A stretch of 64,000 nucleotides of DNA from Synechococcus sp. CBW1108 (GCF_015840335.1 NZ_CP060395.1:1488001-1552000); one strand, 5' to 3'; positions 15,916 through 25,632 are shown, counted from the first letter of the stretch. A program made the numbers and translations. Notes: a model not told the origin generated them from the letters alone.

Positions 15916-18393
15916 ATGCCAATTTCTCTTGGTAGTATTGGCTACGCTCCTGATCCGAGCACAATCCTTGTAGGCATCCACGGAGACGTCGATCCAGTTG
16001 CATTTCAAGGGATAAATGCCGACGCTCTATTCGCGATTAACCTCATTTCGGGCCAAGGGGCCACTACCACGCAAGGATCAATAGAATCAATAGAGCTAAT
16101 TCCGGTCACCAGTATATATTCAGATTTAAAGATAAACCTCAGCGCGCCGCTCCCTGCGGGAACCGAGTTAATTCAAGTTGCATATGCCGACCCCGAAGGA
16201 GATCAAGAAACAGGAATACTTCAAGATTTATCAGGCTTAGATCTTGGCACTCAAGCGTTAATTAATATACTGTTTGATGTTGATTCGCCAACTCCTCTTG
16301 GCGCTAAACTTCGCCAAGATGGAACGACTATTCGAATCTTTTTTAATGATCCTTCAGGGCTGGATGCTGCAGCACAGCCAGCTGTAGATCAATTCACAAT
16401 CGATTCCCTTCAAGACGCCTATGATTCATTCGCTCCTGATACTATTTTAGCTATTGGAGACGGCTATGGCAGCAATTATGTAGACCTTGGAATTACCAAT
16501 CCCCAAAAAATAGCAATTTTATCACAATCTCTTCTAGCAGAAGGGAATACTTTTGCGGTCACTTATAGCGATGTATCACAAGACAACGACAGCTCATCGG
16601 TTATTCAAGATAAATTTGGGAATGATGCTAGTAATTTTGTTGTATTTCTACAACCAATCGGGCCTCAATTAATTAACGCCTCACTAAGCTCGGATGGCTC
16701 GACCATCCGCTTGGTTTACGATGAGCCAATTTCGCCTGGCTTTATTAGCTCAGAATTGTTCACGCTCAATAACTTAGATTTAGAAGGAAATAATATCCCC
16801 GTCCTATCTGTACAAACCCATGGGGGAGGTGTCAACTATATTGATCTTGTATTTGACGAAATATATACTTCATTCCTTCAAGATCCAACTGAACCACTTT
16901 ATCTAAGCTATTTAGATCCCAGACCTTTTGAAAATGATATCAATGTAGCGGAAGGTGTAAATGGGACTGATTCCGAAAGCTTTGGGTATTTCCCTGTACA
17001 AAAATACATTTCATCTTCACTTGGGCCGATCGCTCAAAATGCTTATTTTTCTCCCCAACTAAATCAAACCGCAGTAGAAATTCTCTTTTATACTCCGCTC
17101 AATATCCCTCTGTCGAATGTCTATACAGGCTACAGCAATTTTACGCTTAATGTTTCATCCGCATCTGGGATTTCCTCCTACACCCCAATCAGCCATGTAG
17201 TATTGGGCAGTAACAAGCTTATCTTAAATTTTGCACCTGATTTAATTATTCCCGAGGGGGCTTCTTCCGTAATAAGCTATACCGATCCGAACCCAAATTT
17301 AGATGATATTAATGGTGCTGCACTCGAAAATGCTAATGGAAATGATTCCACTAGTTTTAATCTGGCGGTAATTGCTGATCAATTTGGAGTAGACAATGGC
17401 TTAATTAATTACAAGAAAATCTCGCTTGGATCGGATTCTAATTCAGACACTTTACATAACATAGGGGCTATTGCTGATTTTCAAGACTATTTTCAAAAAG
17501 CCGTAACTAATTCCAGTATTAATGGAGGTAACCTCATAGCGGAAGGCCTTGTAATTGACTTGTCGTCAGTTAAGTTCCAAGGCTACGTCGGCAGCGAGCT
17601 TGATAAAGTCTCCTTGCAAGGATTTAATAATTTAGCCTTATCATCCGAGATAAATCTTCCCAGCGGTGGTTTGTTCTTGACAACTGGTGGAGGTAGCTTC
17701 CCTGCTTATAATTCTGTATCAAATTATGGAAGCTACCGAGGCCAACTCGGAAATCCAATATTAGATGAATTTGTTTTGCAATCATATCCTTATGCAGGCT
17801 TAACATATGATGCAAGTGTTTTGAGCTTTGATTTCACCCCCGACCAAGATATTGAATCAATACTAGTTGATGTTGTCTTTGCCTCTGATGAATATCCCGA
17901 ATATGCAGATACATCATTTGTTGATATTGCTGCGGTTTGGTTCGGCGATCAAGCAACTCTAATCAATTACGCTTACTTTGATGGAGATATTAATAAGCCG
18001 CTCAGCATTATTAGTAATTCAATATCGGATTCACGCTTTGTTAGTAACTTCCCTTCATCGCTTCCTTTTGAATTTGATGGAATCACCAAGACTCTGACAC
18101 TAGCCATCCCCCTAGTAGGCTTAACGCCAAATGAAGATGGGTCCATAAATATCAATATCGGCATCGCCGACTCTGGCGATTACATTTTTGACAGCTCCAT
18201 TTGGATCAGCAATCTTAGAGCTAGCAAGTATGATTTAAAGGGCACGCTACTGAAGCAAAGCGTTGGCGCCGGCGAAACTTACATTGCTCCTGAAAACGTA
18301 GCAGTCTATGCCACCGTCGGCGACGAATCAACTTCCACTGGCAGTAATGACGCCGATATTTTGTACTCCCAGAGGATAATGATGCAAAGGTGA
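15916..18393 (+). CDS. Large surface protein, N-terminal part (SwmB repeats and choice-of-anchor L domain)
   Basis: 825 residues, AT-richer than its neighbours. Residues 110-500 contain about four SwmB-type beta repeats (for example K-L-R-Q-D-G-T-T-I-R-I-F-F, V-T-Y-S-D-V, I-Q-D-K-F-G-N-D-A-S-N-F). Residues 545-780 resemble the choice-of-anchor L domain (GGLFLTTGGG, VVFASDEYPEYADTSFVDIA). The frame stops at 18391-18393 in a short off-frame tail (Y-S-Q-R-I-M-M-Q-R). Restoring one C in the CCC run at 18368-18370 would join it in phase to the following RTX segment, giving one protein of about 1,130 residues. It is probably exported and calcium-bound. Confidence 0.75.
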   Translation: MPISLGSIGYAPDPSTILVGIHGDVDPVAFQGINADALFAINLISGQGATTTQGSIESIELIPVTSIYSDLKINLSAPLPAGTELIQVAYADPEGDQETGILQDLSGLDLGTQALINILFDVDSPTPLGAKLRQDGTTIRIFFNDPSGLDAAAQPAVDQFTIDSLQDAYDSFAPDTILAIGDGYGSNYVDLGITNPQKIAILSQSLLAEGNTFAVTYSDVSQDNDSSSVIQDKFGNDASNFVVFLQPIGPQLINASLSSDGSTIRLVYDEPISPGFISSELFTLNNLDLEGNNIPVLSVQTHGGGVNYIDLVFDEIYTSFLQDPTEPLYLSYLDPRPFENDINVAEGVNGTDSESFGYFPVQKYISSSLGPIAQNAYFSPQLNQTAVEILFYTPLNIPLSNVYTGYSNFTLNVSSASGISSYTPISHVVLGSNKLILNFAPDLIIPEGASSVISYTDPNPNLDDINGAALENANGNDSTSFNLAVIADQFGVDNGLINYKKISLGSDSNSDTLHNIGAIADFQDYFQKAVTNSSINGGNLIAEGLVIDLSSVKFQGYVGSELDKVSLQGFNNLALSSEINLPSGGLFLTTGGGSFPAYNSVSNYGSYRGQLGNPILDEFVLQSYPYAGLTYDASVLSFDFTPDQDIESILVDVVFASDEYPEYADTSFVDIAAVWFGDQATLINYAYFDGDINKPLSIISNSISDSRFVSNFPSSLPFEFDGITKTLTLAIPLVGLTPNEDGSININIGIADSGDYIFDSSIWISNLRASKYDLKGTLLKQSVGAGETYIAPENVAVYATVGDESTSTGSNDADILYSQRIMMQR

Positions 18394-19307
18394 CATTTGT
18401 AGGCGACCCAGTCAAATTTGACGGAGATACATTCGAAAATGTCAATAATAATACCGAACTCAAATTCTATGGTGTGTACTATCCCAATGATTTTAAATAT
18501 GAACTGGGATCAGCAATTGTAACTCTAAACACTCTCAATGGTCCAGTCACTTTCACGCTTGAAGGGGATTATTTTGACATCACAAAATTCGACGTTCAGG
18601 CTAATAACGGTGTAACAACCCTTGTGTACACTGGCCCTCTTGTTCCCGGAGGTGGTATCGGAGGCGGAGGTGGCACTGGTGGTGGCAGTGGTGTTGATTC
18701 TTCAACGCCCATCTCAAGCAACCCCGCCACTACCGCACCTGTCATTCCCCCGGATTCCCCGTTGGGCAAACCCGACGCAATCTTCGTTGGCGACAATGGC
18801 AACAACGTCTTTGTTGGAGGCGATGGCAACGAACTCATCCTCGGCGGAGGCGGCAACGACTACCTCAGCGGCCGCAAGGGCATTGACGACCTCAGAGGAA
18901 ACGCTGGCGCCGACACCCTGATCGGCGGCGAAGGTAATGATTATCTGCGCGGCGGTAAAGACAACGATCAGCTATTTGGGGGCAAAGATGACGATCGCCT
19001 GTTCGGTGATTTGGGCGACGACATCATCGATGGCTGGCTCGGCGATGACACAATCAATGGCAATGCCGGCAATGATCAACTCATTGGGGGTCTTGGTGCG
19101 GATCGCTTTGTCGCCTCCAAAGGCAAGGACACCGTGCTCGACTTTTCACTGGTTGAAGGCGACACCGTGTTGATCCTGCCTGGCCAGTCGTTTGAGTTGC
19201 TGCAGGTGGGTATCGATCTGGTGATTCGGCGTGAGCAAGGTGACCTTACCTTGCTAGGCGTTGATCTGACCGCCTTCCAAGCGGCCAATGCGATCATTCA
19301 GATCTGA
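18390..19307 (+). CDS. Large surface protein, C-terminal RTX part (separated by a frameshift)
   Basis: 305 residues. The true frame continues upstream of 18390 as P-E-D-N-D-A-K-V-T-F-V-G-D. A glycine-rich linker near 90 leads into RTX nonapeptides from about 140 to 235 (GGDGNELIL, GGGGNDYLS, GGEGNDYLR, GGKDDDRLF, GDLGDDIID), then G-A-D-R-F-V-A-S-K-G-K-D-T-V-L-D-F and a C-terminal beta segment. This is the usual end of type I secreted RTX proteins. Without the frameshift it would be the secretion and calcium-binding tail of the 15916 protein. On its own it lacks a clear ribosome site. Confidence 0.75.
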   Translation: MTFVGDPVKFDGDTFENVNNNTELKFYGVYYPNDFKYELGSAIVTLNTLNGPVTFTLEGDYFDITKFDVQANNGVTTLVYTGPLVPGGGIGGGGGTGGGSGVDSSTPISSNPATTAPVIPPDSPLGKPDAIFVGDNGNNVFVGGDGNELILGGGGNDYLSGRKGIDDLRGNAGADTLIGGEGNDYLRGGKDNDQLFGGKDDDRLFGDLGDDIIDGWLGDDTINGNAGNDQLIGGLGADRFVASKGKDTVLDFSLVEGDTVLILPGQSFELLQVGIDLVIRREQGDLTLLGVDLTAFQAANAIIQI

Positions 19308-19321
19308 TCCCAAACCCGCCC

Positions 19322-21787
19322 ATGCCATGCCACCCCCCCCTGATCCTGGTGGTGGGCATGCACCGCAGCGGCACCTCCCTGCTGGGTTCGCTGTTGCAGG
19401 CCCTGGGAGTGGAGTTGCCCGGGCAACTGATCGCCGCCGATCAGCACAACCCCGAGGGCTATTTCGAGTGGCAGGAGCTGGTGGAGCTGCAGGAGCGGCT
19501 GCTGATTGATCTGGATCGCTGGTGGCCTTCCGCCAATGGCTGCCTGTCGCTGCCCCAGGGCTGGCTGCAGCATCCCGCCACCCGCTCCGTGCGAGGGCAA
19601 CTCGTGGATCTGCTGCAACCACAGCTGCCCCGCCGCAACACTCCCTGGGCGATTAAAGACCCCCGCACCAGCCGCCTGCTGCCCCTCTGGCTGGATGTGG
19701 CCGCCGAGCTGGGGATTCCCCTGCGCCTGCTGCTGGCGGTGCGCGATCCAGCCGAGGTGGTTCGGTCCCTGATTCGACGCGATGGGCCCATCACCGGCAT
19801 GGATCTGGGCCGTGCCCAACAGCTCTGGTGGCGCCACAACCTCGAGCCCCTTAAGGAGGCAGCTGCGGCGGATCTGCCCTGGGCAGTGATCGATTTCGGC
19901 CTCTGGTTCAGCCAGCCCGAAGCCCAGCTCGAGCGGCTGCTGGCGGCGCTGCCTGAGCTGCGCCCCAGCGCTGAGCAACGCCGGTGCGCCCTTGCCCTGA
20001 TTCGCCCGGAGCACCGCCGCTCCCTGGCGGCTGCCGAGCCCCTGGTGCTCCATCGCCAGGTTTGCCGTTTGCACCGGCTGCTGCTCACGCCCGGCCAGCG
20101 CCGCTGGCCCGCCGCCGAGCCCCCCCGCGCCCTGGCCGCTGCCGCAGCGGCGCCGCCCCCGCCGGAGCAGCTCGCCACCAACCCCACCACCTGGCCAGCC
20201 TGGCTGGAGCACTGGCGCTACCATCCGGCGCCGCGTTATCCCGGCGCGGCCGCCCTGTCGCCCGAGTCCCTGATCAGCCTCTGCGGGATGCCGCACACCA
20301 GCTGGCAGACCCATCTCTGGATCCAGCAGCTGCCGATTCCCCAGCTGGGGGATTGCAAGCTGCTCGATCAGACCGGCAATTCCCACGGCCTCCAGCTGGC
20401 GGCCGGCACATTGGGGGCCCAGGCCGGAGGGTTGGAGCGGTTTGCCATCAACCTCGAACTACCGCCTCCCGAGCGAGCCGAGCACTGGCTCAACCACTTG
20501 CGCAGCCAGCAGGTGGTGTGGGATCCGGATCCCGCCCGGGTGTGCCTGTTGCGGGCCCTGGGTTTGCGCGCCTACTGGCTAGATCCCAAGGCAGCTCCCA
20601 ACGGCTGGCTCGATCTGGGCCCCAAGGCCGTTGAGGCATGGGGGGCTTGTTTGGGGTTGCCCCAGCCCTCCCCTTGCCGTTGCCTATGCCTGGGCCCTGG
20701 AGGCGCTGAGTGGGAGCATTCCCTCGGCGCTTGGGAAGCTCAAGCGGGTCGTGCAGTTTTTCACTACCTCCCCCAATTGCCACTCCACGGCAATGAAACA
20801 ATGGACAACGCTCGTCTATTGGCTGCCTGGCTGCTTTCGGCTGCATCAGCAGCCGAAAGTGTTGTGGCCCTGGGTGATCCCTGCTTTGCCCTCGACGCAG
20901 CCTTGACGGCCCTTCTGGGTGGCGCACTGCGCCAGTTTCAGCAACCATTCACACCAGCAGAGCTCTTGGCCGAGCTCCAGGGCTGCCCCGTGGCCAGCGC
21001 CTCAAACCCTCCCTCTCCTGATGTTGATTGCCTCCTCAATGTTGAGGGGGCTGGGCCGCCCCATGCTGCCGTGGTGATCAGCCTGTTCAACTACGCCAAC
21101 AAGATTGAGCAGGCACTCGAGAGCGTTGCCGCCCAGACGCTCAATGATTTGGAGCTTGTGGTTGTTGATGATGCCTCCAGCGACGCCAGTGCTCAAGTGG
21201 CCCAAGCCTGGCTAGAGAGTCACGCTGAGCGATTTAGTCAAATCAAGCTGTTGAAACACCGCGCCAATGGCGGCCTGGCCGCCGCACGCAATACCGCATT
21301 TCTCCATTGTGTATCCGAATGGGCATTCGTTCTTGATGCCGACAACCTGCTCTTTCCTGATGCCGTTTCTGCCTGTTTAGCTCAGGCTCAATTGGCTGGC
21401 CCTGGCGCTGCCGTAGTGCATCCGCTGATTGAGGTGATCGGCGATGGCCGCCATGGCCACGACGGGCGGAGCTTGATTGGGCGCCTCAGCTGGCAGAGGA
21501 GCGCCTTTCTCCATGGCAACGTCATTGATGCCATGGCCTTGGTGCGACGTTCTGCCTGGCAGGCTGTGGGCGGGTACACCCATATCGAAGGTGGCTGGGA
21601 AGACTTTGATTTTTGGTGCAAGCTGATCGAAGCTGATTTTTATGGTGTTCTCTGCCCTCGAGTGCTCGCCCGCTATCACACCCACAGCAATTCGATGACA
21701 GCCACCTCGACAGCACGCAACTGGCGGCCCCTGAGCCGCTGCCTGCAGCAGCGCCATCCCTGGCTTGAACTTCCCTACGCCCGTTGA
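19322..21787 (+). CDS. Three-part sulfotransferase / middle region / GT2 fusion
   Basis: 821 residues. The first 250 form a sulfotransferase module (L-I-L-V-V-G-M-H-R-S-G-T-S-L-L; I-K-D-P-R-T-S-R-L-L-P-L-W; L-L-L-A-V-R-D-P-A-E-V-V), related to that of the 14326 protein. A region of about 320 residues follows that I cannot assign. From about 575 a GT2 domain is present: A-A-V-V-I-S-L-F-N-Y-A-N, L-V-V-V-D-D-A-S-S-D, N-G-G-L-A-A-A-R-N-T, F-V-L-D-A-D-N, and G-G-W-E-D-F-D-F-W. It starts 12 nt after the RTX stop and overlaps the next transferase by 4 nt (TTGA). Confidence 0.8.
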   Translation: MPCHPPLILVVGMHRSGTSLLGSLLQALGVELPGQLIAADQHNPEGYFEWQELVELQERLLIDLDRWWPSANGCLSLPQGWLQHPATRSVRGQLVDLLQPQLPRRNTPWAIKDPRTSRLLPLWLDVAAELGIPLRLLLAVRDPAEVVRSLIRRDGPITGMDLGRAQQLWWRHNLEPLKEAAAADLPWAVIDFGLWFSQPEAQLERLLAALPELRPSAEQRRCALALIRPEHRRSLAAAEPLVLHRQVCRLHRLLLTPGQRRWPAAEPPRALAAAAAAPPPPEQLATNPTTWPAWLEHWRYHPAPRYPGAAALSPESLISLCGMPHTSWQTHLWIQQLPIPQLGDCKLLDQTGNSHGLQLAAGTLGAQAGGLERFAINLELPPPERAEHWLNHLRSQQVVWDPDPARVCLLRALGLRAYWLDPKAAPNGWLDLGPKAVEAWGACLGLPQPSPCRCLCLGPGGAEWEHSLGAWEAQAGRAVFHYLPQLPLHGNETMDNARLLAAWLLSAASAAESVVALGDPCFALDAALTALLGGALRQFQQPFTPAELLAELQGCPVASASNPPSPDVDCLLNVEGAGPPHAAVVISLFNYANKIEQALESVAAQTLNDLELVVVDDASSDASAQVAQAWLESHAERFSQIKLLKHRANGGLAAARNTAFLHCVSEWAFVLDADNLLFPDAVSACLAQAQLAGPGAAVVHPLIEVIGDGRHGHDGRSLIGRLSWQRSAFLHGNVIDAMALVRRSAWQAVGGYTHIEGGWEDFDFWCKLIEADFYGVLCPRVLARYHTHSNSMTATSTARNWRPLSRCLQQRHPWLELPYAR

Positions 21788-22884
21788 CGCTCCAGCTCCT
21801 GCGCGACTGGCCACCGGGCTACGGCGGCGTCGAGCGGGTGGCCCATGAGTTGGCGGTGCACGGGCATCAGCAAGGCCTGAGAGCAACGGCGTTCAGCCTG
21901 GCGGGCCCCCCCGGGGGAGACCGAGCTGATCCCCTGCCGGTGCCCTACCGGCGCGTGCCCTTGCCCCGCCTGGTCCTGGGCCGGCTCCTGCTGCCCCTGC
22001 CCAGCCGCAGCCTCTGGCAGCTGCTCAGCTCCCCCCAGCCCCTCCACGCCCATCTGCCCTGCCCGGGGGTGCTGCTGCTGCTGCTGCTGGCCCGCCTGCT
22101 GCGGCCCCGCCGCCAGCTGAGCGTGCACTGGCACGCCTTTCTGCAGGTGGAGCCCACCCCGGCAGGCCTGCTCATCGGCCTCTACCAACACCTGGCCCTG
22201 GCTGTGGTCAAGCGACTGCCCCGGGTGATCACCACCTCACCGGTGCTGGAGGCGGAGCTGGTGCGCTGCGGCTGCAGGCCTGCCCAGCTGCGGGTGTTGC
22301 CCTGTTGCCTCGATGCCGCTCTGGAGGCGGCCGCCCTGGCCCTGCCGTTCCGGCCTGCCGCGCCAGCCGAGACCCTTCAAGTGCTGTTTATCGGTAGACT
22401 TGACAGCTACAAGCGGGTCGATTGGCTGCTGGCCGCTCTGAACTGCCTGCAGACCCCCTGGCGGCTCGACGTGGTGGGCGATGGGACCCGCCGCCACCAG
22501 CTCGAGCAGCTGGCCCAGGGGCAGCCGGTGCGGTTCTGGGGGCGCCTGGATGAGGCGGCCAAGGTGGATCGCCTCGCCGCCGCCCAGCTGTTGGTGCTGC
22601 CGGCCGATCGCTGCAACGAAGCGTTCGGCATCGTGCAGCTCGAGGCCATGGCCGCCGGCATTACCTCCCTGGCCTTTCGCCTGCCCCGCTCCGGCATGGC
22701 CTGGGTGTCGCAGCTGCCGGGCCTGAGCTGGTCGGGTGACCCCGCCGACCTGGCCGCGGTGCTGCAACGCCTGGCCGCCGAGCCCACCTGGCGGGCTGGC
22801 CTGGGCCGGCAGGCACGGGATCGCTACCTGCAGCTGTTTGCCCGGCAGCGGTGGCAACGCCAGCTGGAGGGCCTGCATCTCTAG
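21784..22884 (+). CDS. Family 4 glycosyltransferase
   Basis: 366 residues, starting at TTG 21784 within the previous stop (L-Q-L-L-R-D-W-P-P-G-Y-G-G-V-E-R-V). G-Y-G-G-V-E-R-V-A-H-E-L is the N-terminal GT-B motif. The donor domain begins near 195 (TLQVLFIGRLDSYKRVDWLL) and includes E-A-F-G-I-V-Q-L-E-A-M-A-A-G near 280, the E-x7-E retaining-transferase motif. It likely extends the exported polysaccharide. Confidence 0.85.
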   Translation: MTLQLLRDWPPGYGGVERVAHELAVHGHQQGLRATAFSLAGPPGGDRADPLPVPYRRVPLPRLVLGRLLLPLPSRSLWQLLSSPQPLHAHLPCPGVLLLLLLARLLRPRRQLSVHWHAFLQVEPTPAGLLIGLYQHLALAVVKRLPRVITTSPVLEAELVRCGCRPAQLRVLPCCLDAALEAAALALPFRPAAPAETLQVLFIGRLDSYKRVDWLLAALNCLQTPWRLDVVGDGTRRHQLEQLAQGQPVRFWGRLDEAAKVDRLAAAQLLVLPADRCNEAFGIVQLEAMAAGITSLAFRLPRSGMAWVSQLPGLSWSGDPADLAAVLQRLAAEPTWRAGLGRQARDRYLQLFARQRWQRQLEGLHL

Positions 22885-22927
22885 GCCAGAGTTAACCTCG
22901 CCAAGCCACGTTCGCCTGGCTGCCCGC

Positions 22928-23698
22928 TTGCCTCAGCCCCTTCCATCCCCCGAGCGGCCCGTGGTGCTCGACCTGCGCCATGTGCGGCTGGACATCCCGG
23001 TGCTCACCACCGAGACCCGCAGTCTCAAAAGCACCTTGATTCGCTCCGTCACCGGCGGCAAGCTGCGGCGTCGCAGTGGCGGTGCAGTTATCACTGCCCT
23101 TCAAGATGTTTCCTGCACTGTGCGGGAAGGGGAGCGGGTGGCCCTGATCGGCCACAACGGCGCCGGTAAGAGCACCTTTTTGCGCCTGATCTCCGGGATC
23201 TACCTGCACACAGGGGGTCACTTTGAGGCGCGGGTGCGGGTGTTTCCGATGATCCACAAGAGCTTCATCACCAGCCCGGAGCTCAGTGGCCTGCAGGCCA
23301 TCAAGGCCCACTACTTGCTCGTGAACGGCAACTTGCGGGGATTTGAGCCGTTTTGCGCCGATGTGATCGAGTTTTCCGGGCTGGGTGATTTCGTTCACCT
23401 GCCGGTGAAGACCTACAGCCAGGGCATGGCGGCCCGCCTGTTGTTTGCCGTGCTCACCGCCGGCAGCCACGACTGCCTGGCCATGGACGAGGGCTTCGGT
23501 GCTGGCGACAGCAGCTTCTATGACCAGGCCCAGCAGCGGCTGCACGACTTCCTTGCCACCACCGGCACCCTGCTGCTGGCCTCCCACTCCGACGATTTGC
23601 TGCGGCGGTTCTGCCAGCGCGGCCTGGTGTTTGAGCAGGGTCAGATCGTGTTTGACGGACCGCTCGATGCGGCCCTGGCCCACTACCACCACAGCTGA
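22928..23698 (+). CDS. ABC exporter ATPase for polysaccharide (Wzt-like)
   Basis: About 256 residues. ALIGHNGAGKSTFLRLISGI is Walker A. V-K-T-Y-S-Q-G-M-A-A-R-L is the signature motif of the Wzt/TagH/KpsT family, D-C-L-A-M-D-E-G-F-G-A-G-D is Walker B, and A-S-H-S-D-D-L-L the H-loop. It has no extra C-terminal carbohydrate-binding domain, so it is of the short type. The start is uncertain: TTG 22928 and GTG 22961 are in frame, and homology begins at V-V-L-D-L-R-H-V. The TGA overlaps the permease ATG by one base. Confidence 0.85.
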   Translation: MPQPLPSPERPVVLDLRHVRLDIPVLTTETRSLKSTLIRSVTGGKLRRRSGGAVITALQDVSCTVREGERVALIGHNGAGKSTFLRLISGIYLHTGGHFEARVRVFPMIHKSFITSPELSGLQAIKAHYLLVNGNLRGFEPFCADVIEFSGLGDFVHLPVKTYSQGMAARLLFAVLTAGSHDCLAMDEGFGAGDSSFYDQAQQRLHDFLATTGTLLLASHSDDLLRRFCQRGLVFEQGQIVFDGPLDAALAHYHHS

Positions 23699-24498
23699 TG
23701 GCTACCCCTTCCCGTGTCTCAGTGCGCAGCACCCTGGCGGAAGCTTGGTCGATGCGGCGCGTCTGGTGGTTCACCGCTACGGCCCGCACTAGGGCGCGCT
23801 TTGCACGCACATTTTTTGGCAGCTTTTGGCTGGGGCTCTCCAATCTGTTTTCCATCGCCGCCTTGGCCCTGGTGTATGGCACCGTGTTTAAAGTGGAAGA
23901 TTTTGATGCCTATGTTGTTTATCTAGGTGTCGGCTTAGTAGTGTGGAATAGCATTAGTTCGGCCATTGGCTCGGCGCCCAATTTGTTTGAGCACAACCAT
24001 GCCCATGTGCACAACACCAACCTCAATCCAATCTTTTATACTTTAGAAGAGTGGGCCTTTCAGCTGCAAACCTTTGCCCAGTCTTTTCTGCTGGTGTTGT
24101 TGGCTCTGAGTTGGTTCCAGCACAACTTGCTACTCAATCTTCTTTTGCATGGCTGGCTACCTCTGCTCAATCTTGGCCTGTTTATTTATTGGCTGCCGTT
24201 GATTGTTTGCCTGTTGGGTGCCCGTTTCCGGGATGTGTACCAATTGGTGCCGATCCTGCTGCAGCTGGTTTTCCTGCTGTCGCCGATTCTCTACAAAAAG
24301 AAAAATCTGGGGGCGATGGCCTGGACGGCCGATTTCAATCCCCTCTATCGCATCCTCAGCCCGATCCGCCACACCTTGATGGTTGGCGAGCTGCAGTGGG
24401 TAGTGGGGCTTGTGTTGCTGGCCGTCAACCTGGTGGGCATCTGGGTGGCGCTCAAGCTGCTCAACCGTGAACGGCCCTTCCTGCCCTTCTTGATCTGA
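23698..24498 (+). CDS. ABC exporter permease for polysaccharide (Wzm-like)
   Basis: 266 residues with about six hydrophobic segments, among them LGLSNLFSIAALALVYGTVF, LGVGLVVWNSISSAIGS, FAQSFLLVLLALSW, LGLFIYWLPLIVCLLGARF and V-V-G-L-V-L-L-A-V-N-L-V-G-I-W-V. G-A-R-F-R-D-V-Y-Q-L-V and F-N-P-L-Y-R-I-L-S-P-I-R are typical of ABC2-membrane polysaccharide exporters. With the upstream ATPase it would move a completed, lipid-linked glycan across the inner membrane. Confidence 0.85.
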   Translation: MATPSRVSVRSTLAEAWSMRRVWWFTATARTRARFARTFFGSFWLGLSNLFSIAALALVYGTVFKVEDFDAYVVYLGVGLVVWNSISSAIGSAPNLFEHNHAHVHNTNLNPIFYTLEEWAFQLQTFAQSFLLVLLALSWFQHNLLLNLLLHGWLPLLNLGLFIYWLPLIVCLLGARFRDVYQLVPILLQLVFLLSPILYKKKNLGAMAWTADFNPLYRILSPIRHTLMVGELQWVVGLVLLAVNLVGIWVALKLLNRERPFLPFLI

Positions 24499-24511
24499 AC
24501 CGGAGCCTGGC

Positions 24512-25615
24512 GTGGCACAGCTGATCAACCTGCTCTCCTGGCTGCCTGGCCACTCCGGCTTCGGTAGCTATGTGCAGCGGGTGGTGCCCGGCCTGCCCGG
24601 CCTGCGGCTGCAGCTTGATGCCTGCGGCCGTGGTGCCTTGATCGATCCGTCCCACTGGTCGGTGGATCCCCCCCCCCAGGCGCCTCGCCAGCCGATGGCG
24701 CTGCTGCAGCGCTATGGCTTGGTGCAGCACGGCCTCTCGCTTCCCCGCCTGCTGGGGGAGCGGGGTTTGGCGGTGGAGCAGCTTGAAGTTATCTATTCGC
24801 CCTTCTTCGAGGCCCTGCTTGCTTGGCCCCAGGTGCCCCAGTTGATCACCTGCCACGACCTCACTCCCTTGGTGCTTCCCAACAGCCGCAAGGCCTGGCT
24901 GCGCTACCGCTTCTGGCAGCCGCGCCATCTCCGCTGTGCCACCAGGGTGCTGGCGATCAGCCGCTATGTGGCCGACCAGTTGCTCGGCTTTGGTGTGCCC
25001 GCCGAGCGCATCGCTGTGGTGCCCAATGGCATCGAGGTGCTCCGAGAACGCATCACCACCCCCGCCAGTGAAGATCTGCTGGTGCTGGCCCGGCACGATG
25101 CCAACAAAAATCTCCCCGCCCTGCTGGGGGCTCTGGCCGGTGTGCAGCGGCGCCTGCCCGATTGGCGCGGCGTGGTGCGCATTGTTGGCCGCAGCGGCCG
25201 GCAAAGCCCGCTGCTGCAACGCCTGGTGCGGCAGTTGCCCCGGCCCGAGCAGGTCCACTGGATTCCTTCCCTGGAGCCCCAGCAGCTGCTGCAGCACCTG
25301 CGCCAGAGCCTGGCCCTGATCTCAGCCAGCCTCGAAGAGGGCTTCGACTATCCCGTGCTCGAGGCCAAGGCCGAAGGCTTGCCCACCCTGATCAGTGATA
25401 TCCCGGTGCACCGCGAGTTCCACCAGGGGAGTGCGCTGTTTTTTCCGCCGGCCGATGATGGGTCGGTGCTGGCGGCCCAGCTGCAGCAGCTGCGCCAGGA
25501 TCAACGCGCTTGGCACCAGCTATCGGAGGCGGGGTACCTTCTGGCTCAAGAAATGAGCGTGATCCGGCAAGTGGATCAGATCGCCGCTCTGATCGCTGCT
25601 GTGGCTTCCAGCTGA
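24512..25615 (+). CDS. Family 4 glycosyltransferase
   Basis: 367 residues from GTG 24512 (V-A-Q-L-I-N-L-L-S-W-L-P). A G-S-Y-V-Q-R-V-V segment lies near the N-terminus, then ITCHDLTPLVLPNSRKAWLR, I-S-R-Y-V-A-D-Q-L and VVPNGIEVL. In the donor domain L-L-V-L-A-R-H-D-A-N-K-N-L precedes S-A-S-L-E-E-G-F-D-Y-P-V-L-E-A-K-A-E-G, the GT4 E-x7-E region. It follows the exporter by 13 nt and closes the plus-strand block. Confidence 0.85.
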   Translation: MAQLINLLSWLPGHSGFGSYVQRVVPGLPGLRLQLDACGRGALIDPSHWSVDPPPQAPRQPMALLQRYGLVQHGLSLPRLLGERGLAVEQLEVIYSPFFEALLAWPQVPQLITCHDLTPLVLPNSRKAWLRYRFWQPRHLRCATRVLAISRYVADQLLGFGVPAERIAVVPNGIEVLRERITTPASEDLLVLARHDANKNLPALLGALAGVQRRLPDWRGVVRIVGRSGRQSPLLQRLVRQLPRPEQVHWIPSLEPQQLLQHLRQSLALISASLEEGFDYPVLEAKAEGLPTLISDIPVHREFHQGSALFFPPADDGSVLAAQLQQLRQDQRAWHQLSEAGYLLAQEMSVIRQVDQIAALIAAVASS

Positions 25616-25632
25616 GGTCGTTCAGCGGCCCG

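Noticed and set aside
19254-20386. 362-codon minus frame opposite the sulfotransferase-GT2 fusion
   Set aside because: Antisense shadow; Gly/Gln/Arg-rich without motifs, while the plus frame has clear domains.
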